Counted from the first letter of the stretch, positions 49,615 to 60,199 are shown. The stretch is DNA of 64,000 bases from Leptospira ainlahdjerensis (GCF_016919175.1 NZ_JAFFPU010000075.1:310001-374000), one strand, 5' to 3'. The notes: generated by a model from the letters alone, not told the origin. Translations and numbers: made by a program.

Positions 49615-51183
49615 CTATCCCCCGGTCTTATCCTCTTCCCGCGATTTTTTTATTTTTGGGAGTTCCCCGATTGCAACTCCATACCAAATCGTATTCAGCG
49701 AATGTTGATAATAGGCCTTTCTATACGAAATTTCAGAATCCAAAAAGGAAGTTTCCGAAACGAGCAACTCGAGACGGGAAGTCGACTTGAAACTGAAGGC
49801 CCTTCTATGACTGCTTAGATTGGCTTCCGCGGAATTTCGAGCCTTGGAGTATAAGTTTAGCAGACGAGCTGAATTCAGAGAACTTTCATAGGCCTTTCGA
49901 ATTTCATCGGTAGCGATTCTTTTAGCTTGGGATAACTGCAATTCCGCCTGTCTAACGGCCGACTCGGCTTGTTTGACCCCGGCCGTGATCGTTCCGGCAG
50001 ACAAGAGCGGGACATTGATGGAAAGTTGCATCGTTATGTCTTTGTTCGGAGTCGTGTTGTGTTCGGGGATCGTATAATAGTTGTTTAACGTTACCGAAGG
50101 AAGATGCCCTCCCCAGGCTTTTTTGAGATTGAGTTCCGCCATTTTGAGATTTTCTTTGGCCGCGAAGACGTCGTATCGTTTTGCGATTCTTTCTTCCGGA
50201 AGAAGGGTCTGTGGAAGCGAAATCGTCTCTTTCGGAATCGAAAGTCGTAAGCCGCCTTCTCCGGCGCCCACAAGACTTTCCAAGGCCATCTCGCTCTGTT
50301 TGAGTTGGTATCGAAAATCTTCCAGAGAAGCTTCGGATCTTGAAAAGTCCGCCTCGGCTCCGCTCAGATCTCCCCGAGTGATTCTTCCCAGAGAAAAAAG
50401 CCTTTTTCTTTCCTGAATCGTCTTTCGGACAAGATCCGTTTTCTTTTCCTCCAAAAGAATGATTTCCTTTAACTGGAGAACATTATAATATGCTTGTGCA
50501 ATTTCGAGATAAAGCCGTCCGGATTCGAAACGAGCCTCGTTCATTCTCACCTTTGTAAGAGCGCCCGCGGCCTTATAAGTTGTGTATTGATTCACACCGT
50601 TTAAAATCGGAATCGAAAGCAGAAGCCTAGTTCCCGGTCCGACCGTCGGAGGCAGACTACTGGAGGAAGTTCCCGTATATGGGCTTGGCTCCGTGTAGTA
50701 TGGATTGAATTGATGATTCGGCCCTGGAACTCTGTAGAACTTATTATAAACCAAGGATAAAGAAGGAAAAAAGGACGCAAAAGCCGCGGTCTTTTGAGAA
50801 TCAGCTTGTTGAATCGCTTCTTCTCTCAGAGCGATCCTCTCCGTTCTTTCCACTGCAAATGCGTATAAATCTTCTATGCTCAGTTCTTGCTCCGGAGCGA
50901 TCTTTCGAATCGCTTCCGTTGTGACACCGGTGACTTCTTCCAGTCTAGGCTCCACAATCCCATCGTTGGTTCGAATCGCAGAATCTTCTGTACAATTCAG
51001 AACCGAAAACAAAAAACAAAATACGATCGGAAAGAAATAATTTCTTGTTAAAACGAAGTCGTTTGGGTCCGAAGAATTTTCAAAGATCGTTTTTAAAAAA
51101 TTACCCGTCGCGGACGCCGACTTGCGAATAGAAACCGTAAAAGGCATGATATATTCTTTTTTTATAATATTTTTTCGAATCAT
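49615..51183 (-). CDS. TolC-family outer-membrane efflux protein
   Basis: A 522-residue outer-membrane factor. The N-terminus is unusually long before a hydrophobic stretch (YFFPIVFCFLFSVLNC) with a lipobox-like VLNC (Cys64; Asn at -1 is tolerated in spirochaetal lipoboxes). Two TolC repeats follow, with helices such as YLEIAQAYYNVLQLKEIILLEEK, RQAELQLSQAKRIATDEIRKAYESSL and ALREEAIQQADSQKTAAFASFFPSL. It overlaps the RND gene stop by four bases, so the two are coupled and form an export route through the envelope. Confidence 0.85.
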   Translation of the reverse strand: MIRKNIIKKEYIMPFTVSIRKSASATGNFLKTIFENSSDPNDFVLTRNYFFPIVFCFLFSVLNCTEDSAIRTNDGIVEPRLEEVTGVTTEAIRKIAPEQELSIEDLYAFAVERTERIALREEAIQQADSQKTAAFASFFPSLSLVYNKFYRVPGPNHQFNPYYTEPSPYTGTSSSSLPPTVGPGTRLLLSIPILNGVNQYTTYKAAGALTKVRMNEARFESGRLYLEIAQAYYNVLQLKEIILLEEKKTDLVRKTIQERKRLFSLGRITRGDLSGAEADFSRSEASLEDFRYQLKQSEMALESLVGAGEGGLRLSIPKETISLPQTLLPEERIAKRYDVFAAKENLKMAELNLKKAWGGHLPSVTLNNYYTIPEHNTTPNKDITMQLSINVPLLSAGTITAGVKQAESAVRQAELQLSQAKRIATDEIRKAYESSLNSARLLNLYSKARNSAEANLSSHRRAFSFKSTSRLELLVSETSFLDSEISYRKAYYQHSLNTIWYGVAIGELPKIKKSREEDKTGG

Positions 51184-54100
51184 TTTTTATTTTTTTTATT
51201 TTTTGCGCTCGGTTCAGGAAAAAGAATCAATTTTTCCTCGGCCTTTTCTTCCTTTTCTTTTTCACCCAGATAATACGCCGCAGGAACTACCAAGAGCGTG
51301 ATGAGAGTCGAAAGAGTCATCCCACCCAAAATCGTAACGGCCATCGGAATACGAGTTTCGGCTCCGGGGCCGAGGGCCAGAGCCGGAGGAATCGCTGCGG
51401 CGATCGAACTAAAGGAAGTCATGAGCACCGGTCGTAGACGAATCGGACAACCTTCTTTGATCGCCTCTTTGATACTTTTTCCTTCCGAACGAACGTGATT
51501 CACAAACTCGACAAGAAGAATCGAATTCTTCTTTACCAAACCCAAAAGAAGAATGAGCCCGATAAAACTGTACATATTAAACGACTGACCGAATATATAA
51601 AGAGCGACTAACGCACCCGTAAAACTAAAAGGCATCGCAAGAAGAATATAGAGGGGTTGTTTCAAACTATTAAACTGACTCGCAAGAATCATGTAAGAAA
51701 GAAGAATTCCGAACAACAACGCAAGCGTTAGGCTGTTTCCGGACTCCTTAGCCGTTTTTGCGGAACCCGTTACGGAAACCGAATATCCGTCGGGAAGAAT
51801 TTCCCTTGCGATCTCGAGCGCCTTTTCGGTTGAAGCGTTTTGTCCGAGTGCCGGAGCCGGATTACCAAAAACTCGAATCGCCCTTTCTCGATTGATGCGA
51901 GTGATCGTTTTCAACGCCTCCTTCTCTTGAACACTCAGAAACTCTTTTAGTTTTACAAATTCTCCAAACGTGTTTCGAACCCCGATTTCGGAAATGACCG
52001 AAACCGATTCTCCTTTGTCTTTTTGGATCTTGACTCTTACGTCGTAACTTCTTCCGTTTTCGGTAAATCGGCTAACGTTCTTTCCGCCCATCAAAGTTCC
52101 TACGGTGTTCCCTACGTTAGCCATGCTTACGCCTCGAAGTGCGGCGGCTTCCCGATCGGCGACCAGTCTGAGTTCTTTTTGTCCGGCGACGTAATCGGTA
52201 TCCACGTCCAAAACGGCTTTACTCTCTTTCAGACGATCGAGAATCTGAACCGAGTATTCGGACAACTTCTGCCAATCCGGTCCGGTTAACACGAGTTCAA
52301 CGGGATAACCTCTTCCCGCAGAGAATCCTCTTTGCGAAAGGTCTTGAACCGAAAACGTTGCTTCGGGAACTAATTCTTTTAAATCTTTTCTAAGAATTCC
52401 AAACAATGCGGCTTGGGTGATCTCCCTTCCCGTTTTTGGATTTTTGGGTCGGCTCCCCATCTCTTTCATCGTAACAAAAAACATGGCGCTATTGGATTCG
52501 GTGCCGCCAAAACCGCCGATATTGGACATATATTTTTCGATCTCTTTTCGACCGATCAAATACTGTTCCACTTTTCTCATCGTGTCGTTAGTTCTTTGTA
52601 GAGAAGAACCCAAGGGCAGACGAGCTCGAACTATAAAACGTCCCATGTCCTGAGGAGGAATGAATTCTTTTTTTAGAAGAAAGAAAAAACCTAAGGACAT
52701 TAAAAACAAAACCGTCGATCCGTAGACAACCGTCTTCGGATGTTTTAATACGAAGTCGATGGATCTTGTATAAAGTTCAGTACTGTAATCTAAGAATCTT
52801 TCGATCTGAGGATCCAACTTTTTAAAAAACGAAACCCGATCGATCCAGAGATTCCATTTTTCCTTTGCATTCACGGAAAAAGGATTATAACGGGTAAGCT
52901 TGGATTCCTGATTCTTCTTATCTTCGGCATACAAAGAAGAACGCATCGGAGTAAAACTCAACGCTTCAAAAAGAGAAAGAAGAACGGCGACCGAAATCGT
53001 AACGCCGAATTCTAAAAAGTATCTTCCTATGATTCCTTTCATAAAAGCTACCGGAAGAAATATTGCAACAACGGCTAACGTAGCCGCCAAGGCTGCGAAA
53101 CGGATCTCGGAAGCTCCTTCCAAAGACGCGGCAAACCAGGATTTACCCATTTCCCGATGTCGCGTAATATTTTCCAAAACCATAATCGCATCGTCGACGA
53201 CGATCCCCGTTGCCAACGAAAGACCGAGCATCGTAAACGTATTGATCGTAAAACCGGCGAAGTATAAGAATAAAAAAGTTCCGATCACCGAAGTGGGAAT
53301 CGCAAGTAGGACGTTTCCAGTGCTCTTCCAATTCCCTAAAAAAAGGCGGCAAACAAATCCGGTAAGAATCGCCGAAAAAAGAAGAGTAAATTCCAACTCG
53401 TTCACGCTGTCCCGAATATAACCGGTGTTATCGTTTGAAATCGTTAAATCGTAACCTTTCGGTAATTTCGGTTTTAATTCTTTTACCTTGGCTTTAACGA
53501 GATCTCCTACTTGAACCGCATTGGCCCCTTTGAGTTTTTTAATCCCGATTCCGACCGCAGAAATTCCGTTAAATCTCGAAATTCTTCTTACTTCGCCTAA
53601 CCCGTCTTCTACGATAGCAATGTCCTTGAGACGAATGGATCGAAACAAAGGTGATCCGCTTCTTGAATTCAAAAGAATAGTGCCGAACTGATCCGCAGTC
53701 GGAACCTCTCCGACCGCACGGAGGCTGATTTCATTTGTCCGATTTTCGAGCTTTCCCGAGGGAACTTCTAAATTTTGTTCTTTGAGGGTATTGACGATAT
53801 CGTCGACTGCGATTTCATTTCGGGCGAGTTTAGCCGGATCCAGATAAACGTTGATCGTACGATCGACATAACCTCCTAATAGAATCTCTCCCACTCCGGA
53901 AATTTTTTGGAATTTATCCTTCAAAAAATCCTTCACAAAGAGCATCTTCTCTTGTTCGGTCTTATCCACTGCGGTGAGTGAAACCCAGATGATCGGGGTA
54001 TCGTCCGGATTCGATTTTGTGATCACGGCCGGATCCATATTTTCGGGGAGTTTATTCGAGACTTGCGCGAGTTTTGTCTGGATCTCTTGAACGGCAACGT

Positions 54101-54401
54101 CAACGTCCCTTGTGAGTTCCAACTCTACGGTGATCGTCGCAGAACCATCTGAGGAAACGGATCGCACTTCCGTAACCCCTTCCACTGCCATCAGAGCTTC
54201 TTCAATCGGATCCACAACGTCGGTTTCCATCACGGGAGCGTTTGCGCCGACGAGAGTAAGGGAAACGTTGACCACCGGAAAGTCCACGTCCGGCATCTGA
54301 GATAGACCCATTCTTGAAAATCCGATCGATCCAAAAAGAATGATCGCGGCCATCATCATCCACGAAAAAATCGGATTGCGTATCGATACTTCGGAAAGCA
54401 A
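51180..54401 (-). CDS. RND-family (AcrB/HAE1-type) efflux transporter
   Basis: A 1073-residue inner-membrane pump with 12 expected helices and two large periplasmic loops. The N-terminus SEVSIRNPIFSWMMMAAIILFGSIGF, the GLSQMPDVDFPVVNVSLTLVGA porter start, and the TM4 motif SLATGIVVDDAIMVLENITRHRE (Asp-Asp proton relay) are clear, as is the C-terminal GAETRIPMAVTILGGMTLSTLITLLVVPAAYYL. The TTG start has AAGAGG six bases upstream. No periplasmic adaptor gene is adjacent in this window; only the TolC-like gene follows. Substrates are unknown, with drugs or metals as candidates. Confidence 0.9.
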   Translation of the reverse strand: MLSEVSIRNPIFSWMMMAAIILFGSIGFSRMGLSQMPDVDFPVVNVSLTLVGANAPVMETDVVDPIEEALMAVEGVTEVRSVSSDGSATITVELELTRDVDVAVQEIQTKLAQVSNKLPENMDPAVITKSNPDDTPIIWVSLTAVDKTEQEKMLFVKDFLKDKFQKISGVGEILLGGYVDRTINVYLDPAKLARNEIAVDDIVNTLKEQNLEVPSGKLENRTNEISLRAVGEVPTADQFGTILLNSRSGSPLFRSIRLKDIAIVEDGLGEVRRISRFNGISAVGIGIKKLKGANAVQVGDLVKAKVKELKPKLPKGYDLTISNDNTGYIRDSVNELEFTLLFSAILTGFVCRLFLGNWKSTGNVLLAIPTSVIGTFLFLYFAGFTINTFTMLGLSLATGIVVDDAIMVLENITRHREMGKSWFAASLEGASEIRFAALAATLAVVAIFLPVAFMKGIIGRYFLEFGVTISVAVLLSLFEALSFTPMRSSLYAEDKKNQESKLTRYNPFSVNAKEKWNLWIDRVSFFKKLDPQIERFLDYSTELYTRSIDFVLKHPKTVVYGSTVLFLMSLGFFFLLKKEFIPPQDMGRFIVRARLPLGSSLQRTNDTMRKVEQYLIGRKEIEKYMSNIGGFGGTESNSAMFFVTMKEMGSRPKNPKTGREITQAALFGILRKDLKELVPEATFSVQDLSQRGFSAGRGYPVELVLTGPDWQKLSEYSVQILDRLKESKAVLDVDTDYVAGQKELRLVADREAAALRGVSMANVGNTVGTLMGGKNVSRFTENGRSYDVRVKIQKDKGESVSVISEIGVRNTFGEFVKLKEFLSVQEKEALKTITRINRERAIRVFGNPAPALGQNASTEKALEIAREILPDGYSVSVTGSAKTAKESGNSLTLALLFGILLSYMILASQFNSLKQPLYILLAMPFSFTGALVALYIFGQSFNMYSFIGLILLLGLVKKNSILLVEFVNHVRSEGKSIKEAIKEGCPIRLRPVLMTSFSSIAAAIPPALALGPGAETRIPMAVTILGGMTLSTLITLLVVPAAYYLGEKEKEEKAEEKLILFPEPSAKNKKNKK

Positions 54402-54882
54402 GTAGAACCTCTTTATCGAGCTCGTCCGAAGAAGGGTTTCAAAACGAACTTCAATTTAAAACTTTTGTTATGCGCGGCTTCAATGGAAGAATTTGGCGTC
54501 TTCTTCAATTAAAAAAATCGTTGGAACGTTCATTCGACCGATTTTTTTGACTCCGGATCCTAAATTTTAAAGATTTCTAACGCATTTAGGAACGGGCCTC
54601 GTATTTTACTGAATTATTCCACGTACTCGAAATTAAAAATACATATTTACTTTAAAATTTCGGACCCGCCATATTTGTGCGTTGTCTCCGAAAACTCACA
54701 TCCGAATTTGAGGTAAGATTCTCTTCTGAGTCAGTCCTTGAATCAGAGAATCACCTTCCATAAAACGCGAAAAATATTTACTAAATAAACGGTAAACTTC
54801 TTTCCATTCAAAGATTCCGTCTGATAATTTGCAGCCGACGTCTTTCGCCTTCTCTTAAAAAGAGAACCTTTCGTTGCCTTTT
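54402..54882. other. Divergent promoter region between RND pump and histidine kinase
   Basis: No gene is seen. A hairpin-like AAAAAATCG ... CGATTTTTT pair (54512-54547) encloses GAACGTTC, an 8-bp palindrome that could be an operator for either divergent gene. No sure promoter boxes were found. Confidence 0.4.
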
Positions 54883-57240
54883 ATGAAAAAGAACGATATC
54901 CTTTTTAAAGATTCATTTGAAAATACAAAGGGTGGAGATCCATCCTCGGGTTTTTTTAAAAGGAATCTGATTGATAAAAAACAAAAGTTGAGCATTCGGA
55001 CCCGCATTTCGATCATACTTTCGGTTCTTCTTTTTATCGGGGCGCTTCTCGTAACTACGATCAATTCGATCGTAGCTTACCAAAGACTAAAACAAGAGGC
55101 CGAATCCGGAGCCCGTCTCGCTTCCGAAAAATATACGAGAGAAATATCACAATTTTTGAATGTAGGACTCGGAGCGGTCCGAAGTTTCAAGGCGGTTTTG
55201 GAAGAAACAAGACCCGATCGTTCCATGTTTGTTTCAGCCCTTGGCAGATTCTTACACATCCAACCGGACTATTTCGGAGTCTGGGCCGTATTCGAACCTC
55301 AGGCATTCGACGGCCTGGATAAAAGATATAAATACACAAAAGGTCACGACACCTCCGGAAGATTCGTCCCATACGTGAATCGAGCCATAGACGAAGAAAA
55401 ATTAGTATATGAGAATTGCGTAAACTACGAAGACACCGGACCTAAGGGATTCTATTATTCGGTTCCGAGGGCAACGAAAAAAGAATTTCTGACCGAACCT
55501 ACGAGTTATATCGTATCCGGAAAACAAACACTGATGGTTTCTATCGTAGCCCCGGTCTTCAGAAATTCTAAGTTCGCTGGGGTGGTAGGAGTGGACGTAA
55601 CCATCCAAAGGATGCAAACAAAAATCGGATCGATTCGACCGTTTCGAAATCAGGGTTATCTCGCGTTTATATCGCCAGAAGGCTCCTACGCGGCAAACGG
55701 AAAAAATCCGGAAACGGTCGGAATGTTAATTTCGGAAGATATCGAACGAAAGAAAATCACCGAAGAAATCGCCTCAGGAAAACCGTTTTTAGAATCCAAA
55801 GATGAATACACCCACTACTATTATCCTATTTTATTGGGGGATTCCCCTAAACCGTGGGCCGTTCGAGTGTCCATTCCGGATTCATTATATTACGGAGACT
55901 TAATTTATCTCTGGATCATTTCCCTAATTTCAACTTTAGCCATCCTCGGCTTAATTCTTCTTACACTTCGATTTTCCTTCGACCGATACGTTTTAAGCGG
56001 TCTTTCAAAGGCCATCGCATATTCAGAACAAATTGCAAAGGGAAATCTTTCCGCGAGGGCATATTATCCGAGAGAGGACGAGATCGGAGCGCTCATGACG
56101 GCGATGGATAAAATGAGGGAAGATCTTTCCATGTATCTCGAAGAAAAAATCGCAACACAAGCGGCTCTGAGAGAAAGTGATGAAATTAAAAAGAGGAACG
56201 AACTCATTGAGGCGCAAAAAACACATTTAGAAGAAGCTCTTGAAAATCTGCGAAAGGCGCAAAATCAACTTTTACATTCCGTGAGAATGACGACACTCGG
56301 ACAACTTTCCGCCGGGATCAGTCATGAACTCAACAATCCTTTGGGTGCGATCAAAGCGTCCAATCAGACTCTTCTCGCCTCCGTACCGAAGATGAGGTCC
56401 ATGTTACCGACGGTGCATTCTATACTTTCTTCGGCAACGCCTGAGGAACGAATGCTCTATATTCAATTTATTGATTTTTGTAGAAGTGGCGACAACGGGA
56501 TCGCCGGTTTGGAAATTAGGAGAAGAAGAAAGAACATCAGTAAAACCTTACACGAATGGGGAATACCAAAACCGGACGCACTCGCCGATACGATAGCGGA
56601 TATGGGAATCGAAAACATAAACGACGATTTTAAACCGCTCTTCCAGATGACGGACCGGGAAACCCTACTGGAATACGTTTATTTGGAAGAAATTTATTTC
56701 CGTAATTCGGACACAATTCAGATTTCCGTCGAGAGGGCTTCCAAAATTCTTTTCGAACTGAGAAGTTACTCCGATGCGGGCCTTGAAAGCTCTTCCAAAA
56801 AGGTTCAAATCAAAGAAACTCTGGATACGGTTTTCACCGTTTATCAGCACTACATTCGGAGAGGTGTGAACCTTGTTACCGACATCGAAGAGGTTCCACC
56901 CGTATTTTGTGTAAGGGAAGAAATCGTCCAAGTATGGACACATCTGATTTATAACGCTTTGCAGGCAATGGAATTCAAAGGAAAACTTTCGGTAAAACTT
57001 TTCCAAAACGATCAAGAAGCGGTTGTGGAAATCGAAGACGACGGCCCCGGAATTCCGGAAGAAATTGCTGAAAGAATTTTCGAACCTTTCTTTACCACAA
57101 AAGGAGCCGGAGAAGGAAGCGGACTCGGTCTCGATCTGGTGCGTAAACTTCTTCTCAAAAATGAAGGAAGGATTGAATGGTCGAGCATCCCGGGACGAAC
57201 GATTTTCAGTGTGTTTCTAAAAATAGATTATAATTTTTGA
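54883..57240 (+). CDS. Membrane sensor histidine kinase with Cache domain
   Basis: A 785-residue kinase. Helix 1 at ~43-65 and helix 2 at ~344-363 enclose a double-Cache sensor ([36 protein letters not shown]). A HAMP domain follows (~367-420), then a coiled coil and the H-box with phospho-acceptor His481 ([16 protein letters not shown]). About 115 residues separate the H-box from the rest of the dimerisation region, including a basic IRRRRK stretch. The ATP-binding domain has an N-box (Asn691), DDGPGIP and GEGSGLGL. The start may be a TTG at 54874. No adjacent response regulator is found. A link to the RND pump is only positional. Confidence 0.9.
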   Translation: MKKNDILFKDSFENTKGGDPSSGFFKRNLIDKKQKLSIRTRISIILSVLLFIGALLVTTINSIVAYQRLKQEAESGARLASEKYTREISQFLNVGLGAVRSFKAVLEETRPDRSMFVSALGRFLHIQPDYFGVWAVFEPQAFDGLDKRYKYTKGHDTSGRFVPYVNRAIDEEKLVYENCVNYEDTGPKGFYYSVPRATKKEFLTEPTSYIVSGKQTLMVSIVAPVFRNSKFAGVVGVDVTIQRMQTKIGSIRPFRNQGYLAFISPEGSYAANGKNPETVGMLISEDIERKKITEEIASGKPFLESKDEYTHYYYPILLGDSPKPWAVRVSIPDSLYYGDLIYLWIISLISTLAILGLILLTLRFSFDRYVLSGLSKAIAYSEQIAKGNLSARAYYPREDEIGALMTAMDKMREDLSMYLEEKIATQAALRESDEIKKRNELIEAQKTHLEEALENLRKAQNQLLHSVRMTTLGQLSAGISHELNNPLGAIKASNQTLLASVPKMRSMLPTVHSILSSATPEERMLYIQFIDFCRSGDNGIAGLEIRRRRKNISKTLHEWGIPKPDALADTIADMGIENINDDFKPLFQMTDRETLLEYVYLEEIYFRNSDTIQISVERASKILFELRSYSDAGLESSSKKVQIKETLDTVFTVYQHYIRRGVNLVTDIEEVPPVFCVREEIVQVWTHLIYNALQAMEFKGKLSVKLFQNDQEAVVEIEDDGPGIPEEIAERIFEPFFTTKGAGEGSGLGLDLVRKLLLKNEGRIEWSSIPGRTIFSVFLKIDYNF

Positions 57241-57279
57241 ATCTACTTTGTAACCGATCGATCGTGTTCAAGGCCTGTC

Positions 57280-57486
57280 TTAATCCGATTTTTGCGAACT
57301 CAACTCCAGTAAACAAGAAACACATAGACAATCCTGATATTTTTTTTCGATGAATTCTTTCGCTCGAGAAGAAAGATTGACGGAGAAACAGGCACAGGAT
57401 TGCGCTTCCGCTCCGCACTCAAATCGAATTCCGCAACGAGGACAAGGTTTGCCGGCCATTTCAGATGTCATAGGATCCATATTCAT
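57280..57486 (-). CDS. Cysteine-rich CWC family small protein
   Basis: A 68-residue protein with eight cysteines in the pattern KPCPRCGIRFECGAEAQSCACFSVNLSSRAKEFIEKKY then CLCVSCLLEL, which matches the cysteine-rich CWC family and likely binds metal. The start MNMDP offers two ATGs. It is convergent with the histidine kinase (40-bp gap) and lies ~65 bp downstream of the GNAT gene on the same strand. Confidence 0.75.
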   Translation of the reverse strand: MNMDPMTSEMAGKPCPRCGIRFECGAEAQSCACFSVNLSSRAKEFIEKKYQDCLCVSCLLELSSQKSD

Positions 57487-57550
57487 CGCGATTCAACCGT
57501 AATCAAAAATAAACCTTTGAGATTCATACAGTATTCACATTCAAACGGAG

Positions 57551-57997
57551 TTAAACATCCAGAGAATAATGAAAAAACGTTTCGTCTTTGATAAAACCAA
57601 GGGATTCGTAGAGTTTCTGAGCGGTCAGATTTTCGTGTGCCGTGGAAAGCGAAAGATACTTTGCGTCCGTGCTTTTTGCAAAAGAAACCGCTTGTTGGAT
57701 CAAGGCGCTTGCAACACCTTGTTTTCTATACTCGGGTCGCACAAAAAGATCGTTCAGAATCCAAGTTCGTCTCATGGAAAGAGAAGTAAAAGAAGGGTAT
57801 AACTGAGTAAATCCGCAATAAAAACCCCGTGCGTCCAGAGCGACGAAGATTTTGGATTCTCCCTTTAAAATTCTTTCCTTTAAAAATTTGGAGGCTTCGG
57901 AAAGATCCGATGTCTTTTCATAAAACCTGCGGTATTCGTCAAAAAGAAGGGAGACCGGATCCAAATCGGTAATTGCAACTTCTCTAATATTCAGCAT
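57551..57997 (-). CDS. GNAT family N-acetyltransferase
   Basis: A 148-residue GNAT enzyme. The acetyl-CoA binding motif is LNDLFVRPEYRKQGVASALIQQAVSFAKS (motif A, with RxxGxA), followed by LSLSTAHENLTAQKLYESLGF (motif B). The N-terminal half has the splayed helix region. The ATG at 57997 has AGAGGAAAT upstream and starts MLNIREV, so the seven residues before it are dropped. Substrate unknown. Confidence 0.85.
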   Translation of the reverse strand: MLNIREVAITDLDPVSLLFDEYRRFYEKTSDLSEASKFLKERILKGESKIFVALDARGFYCGFTQLYPSFTSLSMRRTWILNDLFVRPEYRKQGVASALIQQAVSFAKSTDAKYLSLSTAHENLTAQKLYESLGFIKDETFFHYSLDV

Positions 57998-58126
57998 TTC
58001 TATTTCCTCTGTTTTCACTTTCGTAGCAAGATTCGTTTAACAAAACGGGGTTTACGTCCAAAAATCGGTTCGCAATCCTTCTAAACAACGATCGAATTCA
58101 CAATGTCCCGAATTCTCAATGGAAGA

Positions 58127-59419
58127 TCAATTCACAAACGTCTTCCATTTTCCCGAAAGTTTTCCTTTTCGAACGAGATAAATTTCCCCTAGTTCGGACA
58201 TGACCTTCTCACTCTGCGTAGGTCTGAAAAATACGAAGTCGTTCGGAAAAAGCCCAGTCAAAAAAGAACCGTTCAAAATTCCTTGATTCGTACTCGTTCC
58301 AAAAAGGGAATTATCCTGAAGCCCGGAAGGCGATTCTTTTTTAGCCGAAAATGCTCCACCATAGGTAAAGTATGTGAGTTCTTGATTCGGATCCCAAAGA
58401 GGAAAAAGAAACGAAAAGGATTCCAGAAACGGAATCTTCGTACCTTCCAGTCGTTTTAAAACCGGAGCGGCAATAAAAACGGCGGGAGAATGTTCATCTA
58501 AACTTACTACGTCGAAATCCGTAGGTTTTACGAGAGCGGATCCGACCGAAACGTCGTTCACGATACCGTTCCCAAATTTCTGATAGAAACGATAGGTTTT
58601 ACTGCCGCCTCCGTTCTGAATGATTTCCTTTTGAAAAAAGTCAGGATATTTCTCCTTAGATAACTTAACAAAAGATGAATATACTAACAGGGAATTCCTT
58701 AAGGATTCTTGAATCGCTTCCTTTTTATCGCCGAAGATCACGGGAACCGAGGCTACGTGCGGTTCGTATCCCATAAACCCTGAAAAATGGAGACGATCGG
58801 GATTTGACTTTATCAACTCTAAACAAGGAAGAATCTTTGACGGTTCGGGGAAACCACCTCGATGAAGTCCGATATCGATTTCCAAATTGACGGAGAGTTT
58901 TAGATTCTCCTGAATTGAAAACCTAAGATATTCGTTTGATCTTTCCGGAGTATCCACTAGCCAGTGAATTTTTTGAAAATCTGAAACGTTAGTTTTAGAA
59001 CGAATATCCTTAAGCGCGTTAACCGGCATCGGCTTACCCAAGAGAATATCAAAATTCTTGAATTCAGAATCTTGCAAAAGCATCACAAGATCTCCGGAAT
59101 GAAAAACCATCAAACGTCTGCTTCCGGTGGAACGGACAATATACCGAAGCAAATCCAAAGAAGGAAGCGACTTTACTACAATTCTATAATGCAAAGGAGG
59201 TGTTAGGTTTTGTTTAAGAATTTTTAGATTCTCATCCAAACGATCCAGATCTAACAGAACTACAGGTTTCCCAGGTCCGTGCGCTTTCAATTCTTCATTG
59301 AGAGTTTGAAAGTAAGGATTGTATGGTTTTCCCAAATCCTTTGGTTTGAAAAAAAAGGCAAGGAGTAAGAGGAAAAACGCACTCCAAAGAGGGATCAACT
59401 TAGTTTTAGTAAATTTCAT
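58127..59419 (-). CDS. Membrane-anchored alanine-racemase-fold PLP enzyme (D-threonine aldolase-like)
   Basis: A 430-residue fold-type III PLP protein. A single N-terminal helix (LIPLWSAFFLLLLAFFF, ~8-24) should anchor it facing the periplasm. The barrel begins PVVLLDLDRLDENLKIL and continues with HYRIVVKSLPS (Lys83, the expected Schiff-base lysine). Then come NLEIDIGLHRGGFPEP, HFSGFMGYEPH and a C-terminal beta domain (NDVSVGSALVKPTDFD). The length and motifs match D-threonine aldolase/D-serine dehydratase-like proteins. A membrane anchor on such an enzyme is unusual, since members are normally cytosolic. Confidence 0.8.
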   Translation of the reverse strand: MKFTKTKLIPLWSAFFLLLLAFFFKPKDLGKPYNPYFQTLNEELKAHGPGKPVVLLDLDRLDENLKILKQNLTPPLHYRIVVKSLPSLDLLRYIVRSTGSRRLMVFHSGDLVMLLQDSEFKNFDILLGKPMPVNALKDIRSKTNVSDFQKIHWLVDTPERSNEYLRFSIQENLKLSVNLEIDIGLHRGGFPEPSKILPCLELIKSNPDRLHFSGFMGYEPHVASVPVIFGDKKEAIQESLRNSLLVYSSFVKLSKEKYPDFFQKEIIQNGGGSKTYRFYQKFGNGIVNDVSVGSALVKPTDFDVVSLDEHSPAVFIAAPVLKRLEGTKIPFLESFSFLFPLWDPNQELTYFTYGGAFSAKKESPSGLQDNSLFGTSTNQGILNGSFLTGLFPNDFVFFRPTQSEKVMSELGEIYLVRKGKLSGKWKTFVN

Positions 59420-59500
59420 TCTTTATTCCCGAAAACGAGATTACTGAATAAGAACAAACTTTGCTTACAAGTCTTTTCTAACAGAAAAGAAAAACGGGAT

Positions 59501-60151
59501 CTAAAGAACCACTCCATCGAGAATTGAGGAAAGCGATGATTCTAAGATCGTATCTAGAGAACGTTCCTGAAAAACCTGAGGAGGAATCTGTTTTCCGTTT
59601 GTTAAAACCGCAAATCCGTGAACAAGACTCCAGAGTGTAAACGAAAGACCAAGCGTGTCCCCGCTTTTAAAAAAACCTCGACTCTGTCCGTCTTCAATGA
59701 TTTTATAAAGTCCCATAAAGGAATCCTTACTTGTCGTCTGCAGTTCCTCCGGAGCTTCCGACTCGCAGGCAAGAGCACCGCCAAACATGAGTTCGGTTCT
59801 CCGAGGATGTTTTAAAGCCAGTTTCACATAACGTGTTCCGGACGAACGAAGTCTCGCTACCGGATCCTCGCTGCTTTCCCAGGCAAGACGCATCTCCTCC
59901 GCCAAATCGCTAAAACCGCGAATCGCGAGAGTAAAAAGCAAATCGATCTTTCTCGGAAAATGTCTGTAAGGTGCGGCGTGACTGACTCCGAGATCTGCGG
60001 CGATATCACGAAGACTCAGCCCCTCGATTCCGTTTTTTTCCAAGATCTCCTCGGATTTGAGAATAATCGCCTTTTTAAGATCTCCGTGGTGATAAGAATC
60101 AGGAATCGGTTTTTCCAAAATTTTCTTTTTTGAGGGAATCTTTTTTTTCAT
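59501..60151 (-). CDS. TetR/AcrR family regulator (WHG-type)
   Basis: A 216-residue repressor: DLKKAIILKSEEILEKNGIEGLSLRDIAADLGVSHAAPYRHFPRKIDLLFTLAIRGF is the HTH core (about 23-80), and the C-terminal half has the conserved GRYV-like RYVKLALKHPRRTELMFGG of the WHG domain. A lysine-rich N-terminal arm precedes it. It is divergent from the 60254-61644 operon, with a perfect inverted repeat in the shared promoter. Confidence 0.85.
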   Translation of the reverse strand: MKKKIPSKKKILEKPIPDSYHHGDLKKAIILKSEEILEKNGIEGLSLRDIAADLGVSHAAPYRHFPRKIDLLFTLAIRGFSDLAEEMRLAWESSEDPVARLRSSGTRYVKLALKHPRRTELMFGGALACESEAPEELQTTSKDSFMGLYKIIEDGQSRGFFKSGDTLGLSFTLWSLVHGFAVLTNGKQIPPQVFQERSLDTILESSLSSILDGVVL

Positions 60152-60174
60152 AAAATGTTGTCAGTGACTACTTT

Positions 60175-60199
60175 TTAATGTTGACGGAATCAACATTAA
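60175..60199. promoter_or_regulatory. TetR operator in divergent promoter
   Basis: The arms TTAATGTTGA and TCAACATTAA are a perfect 10-bp inverted repeat around CGGAA. The right half overlaps the -35 box (TTGACG) of the plus-strand promoter, so binding should block transcription. Confidence 0.75.
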
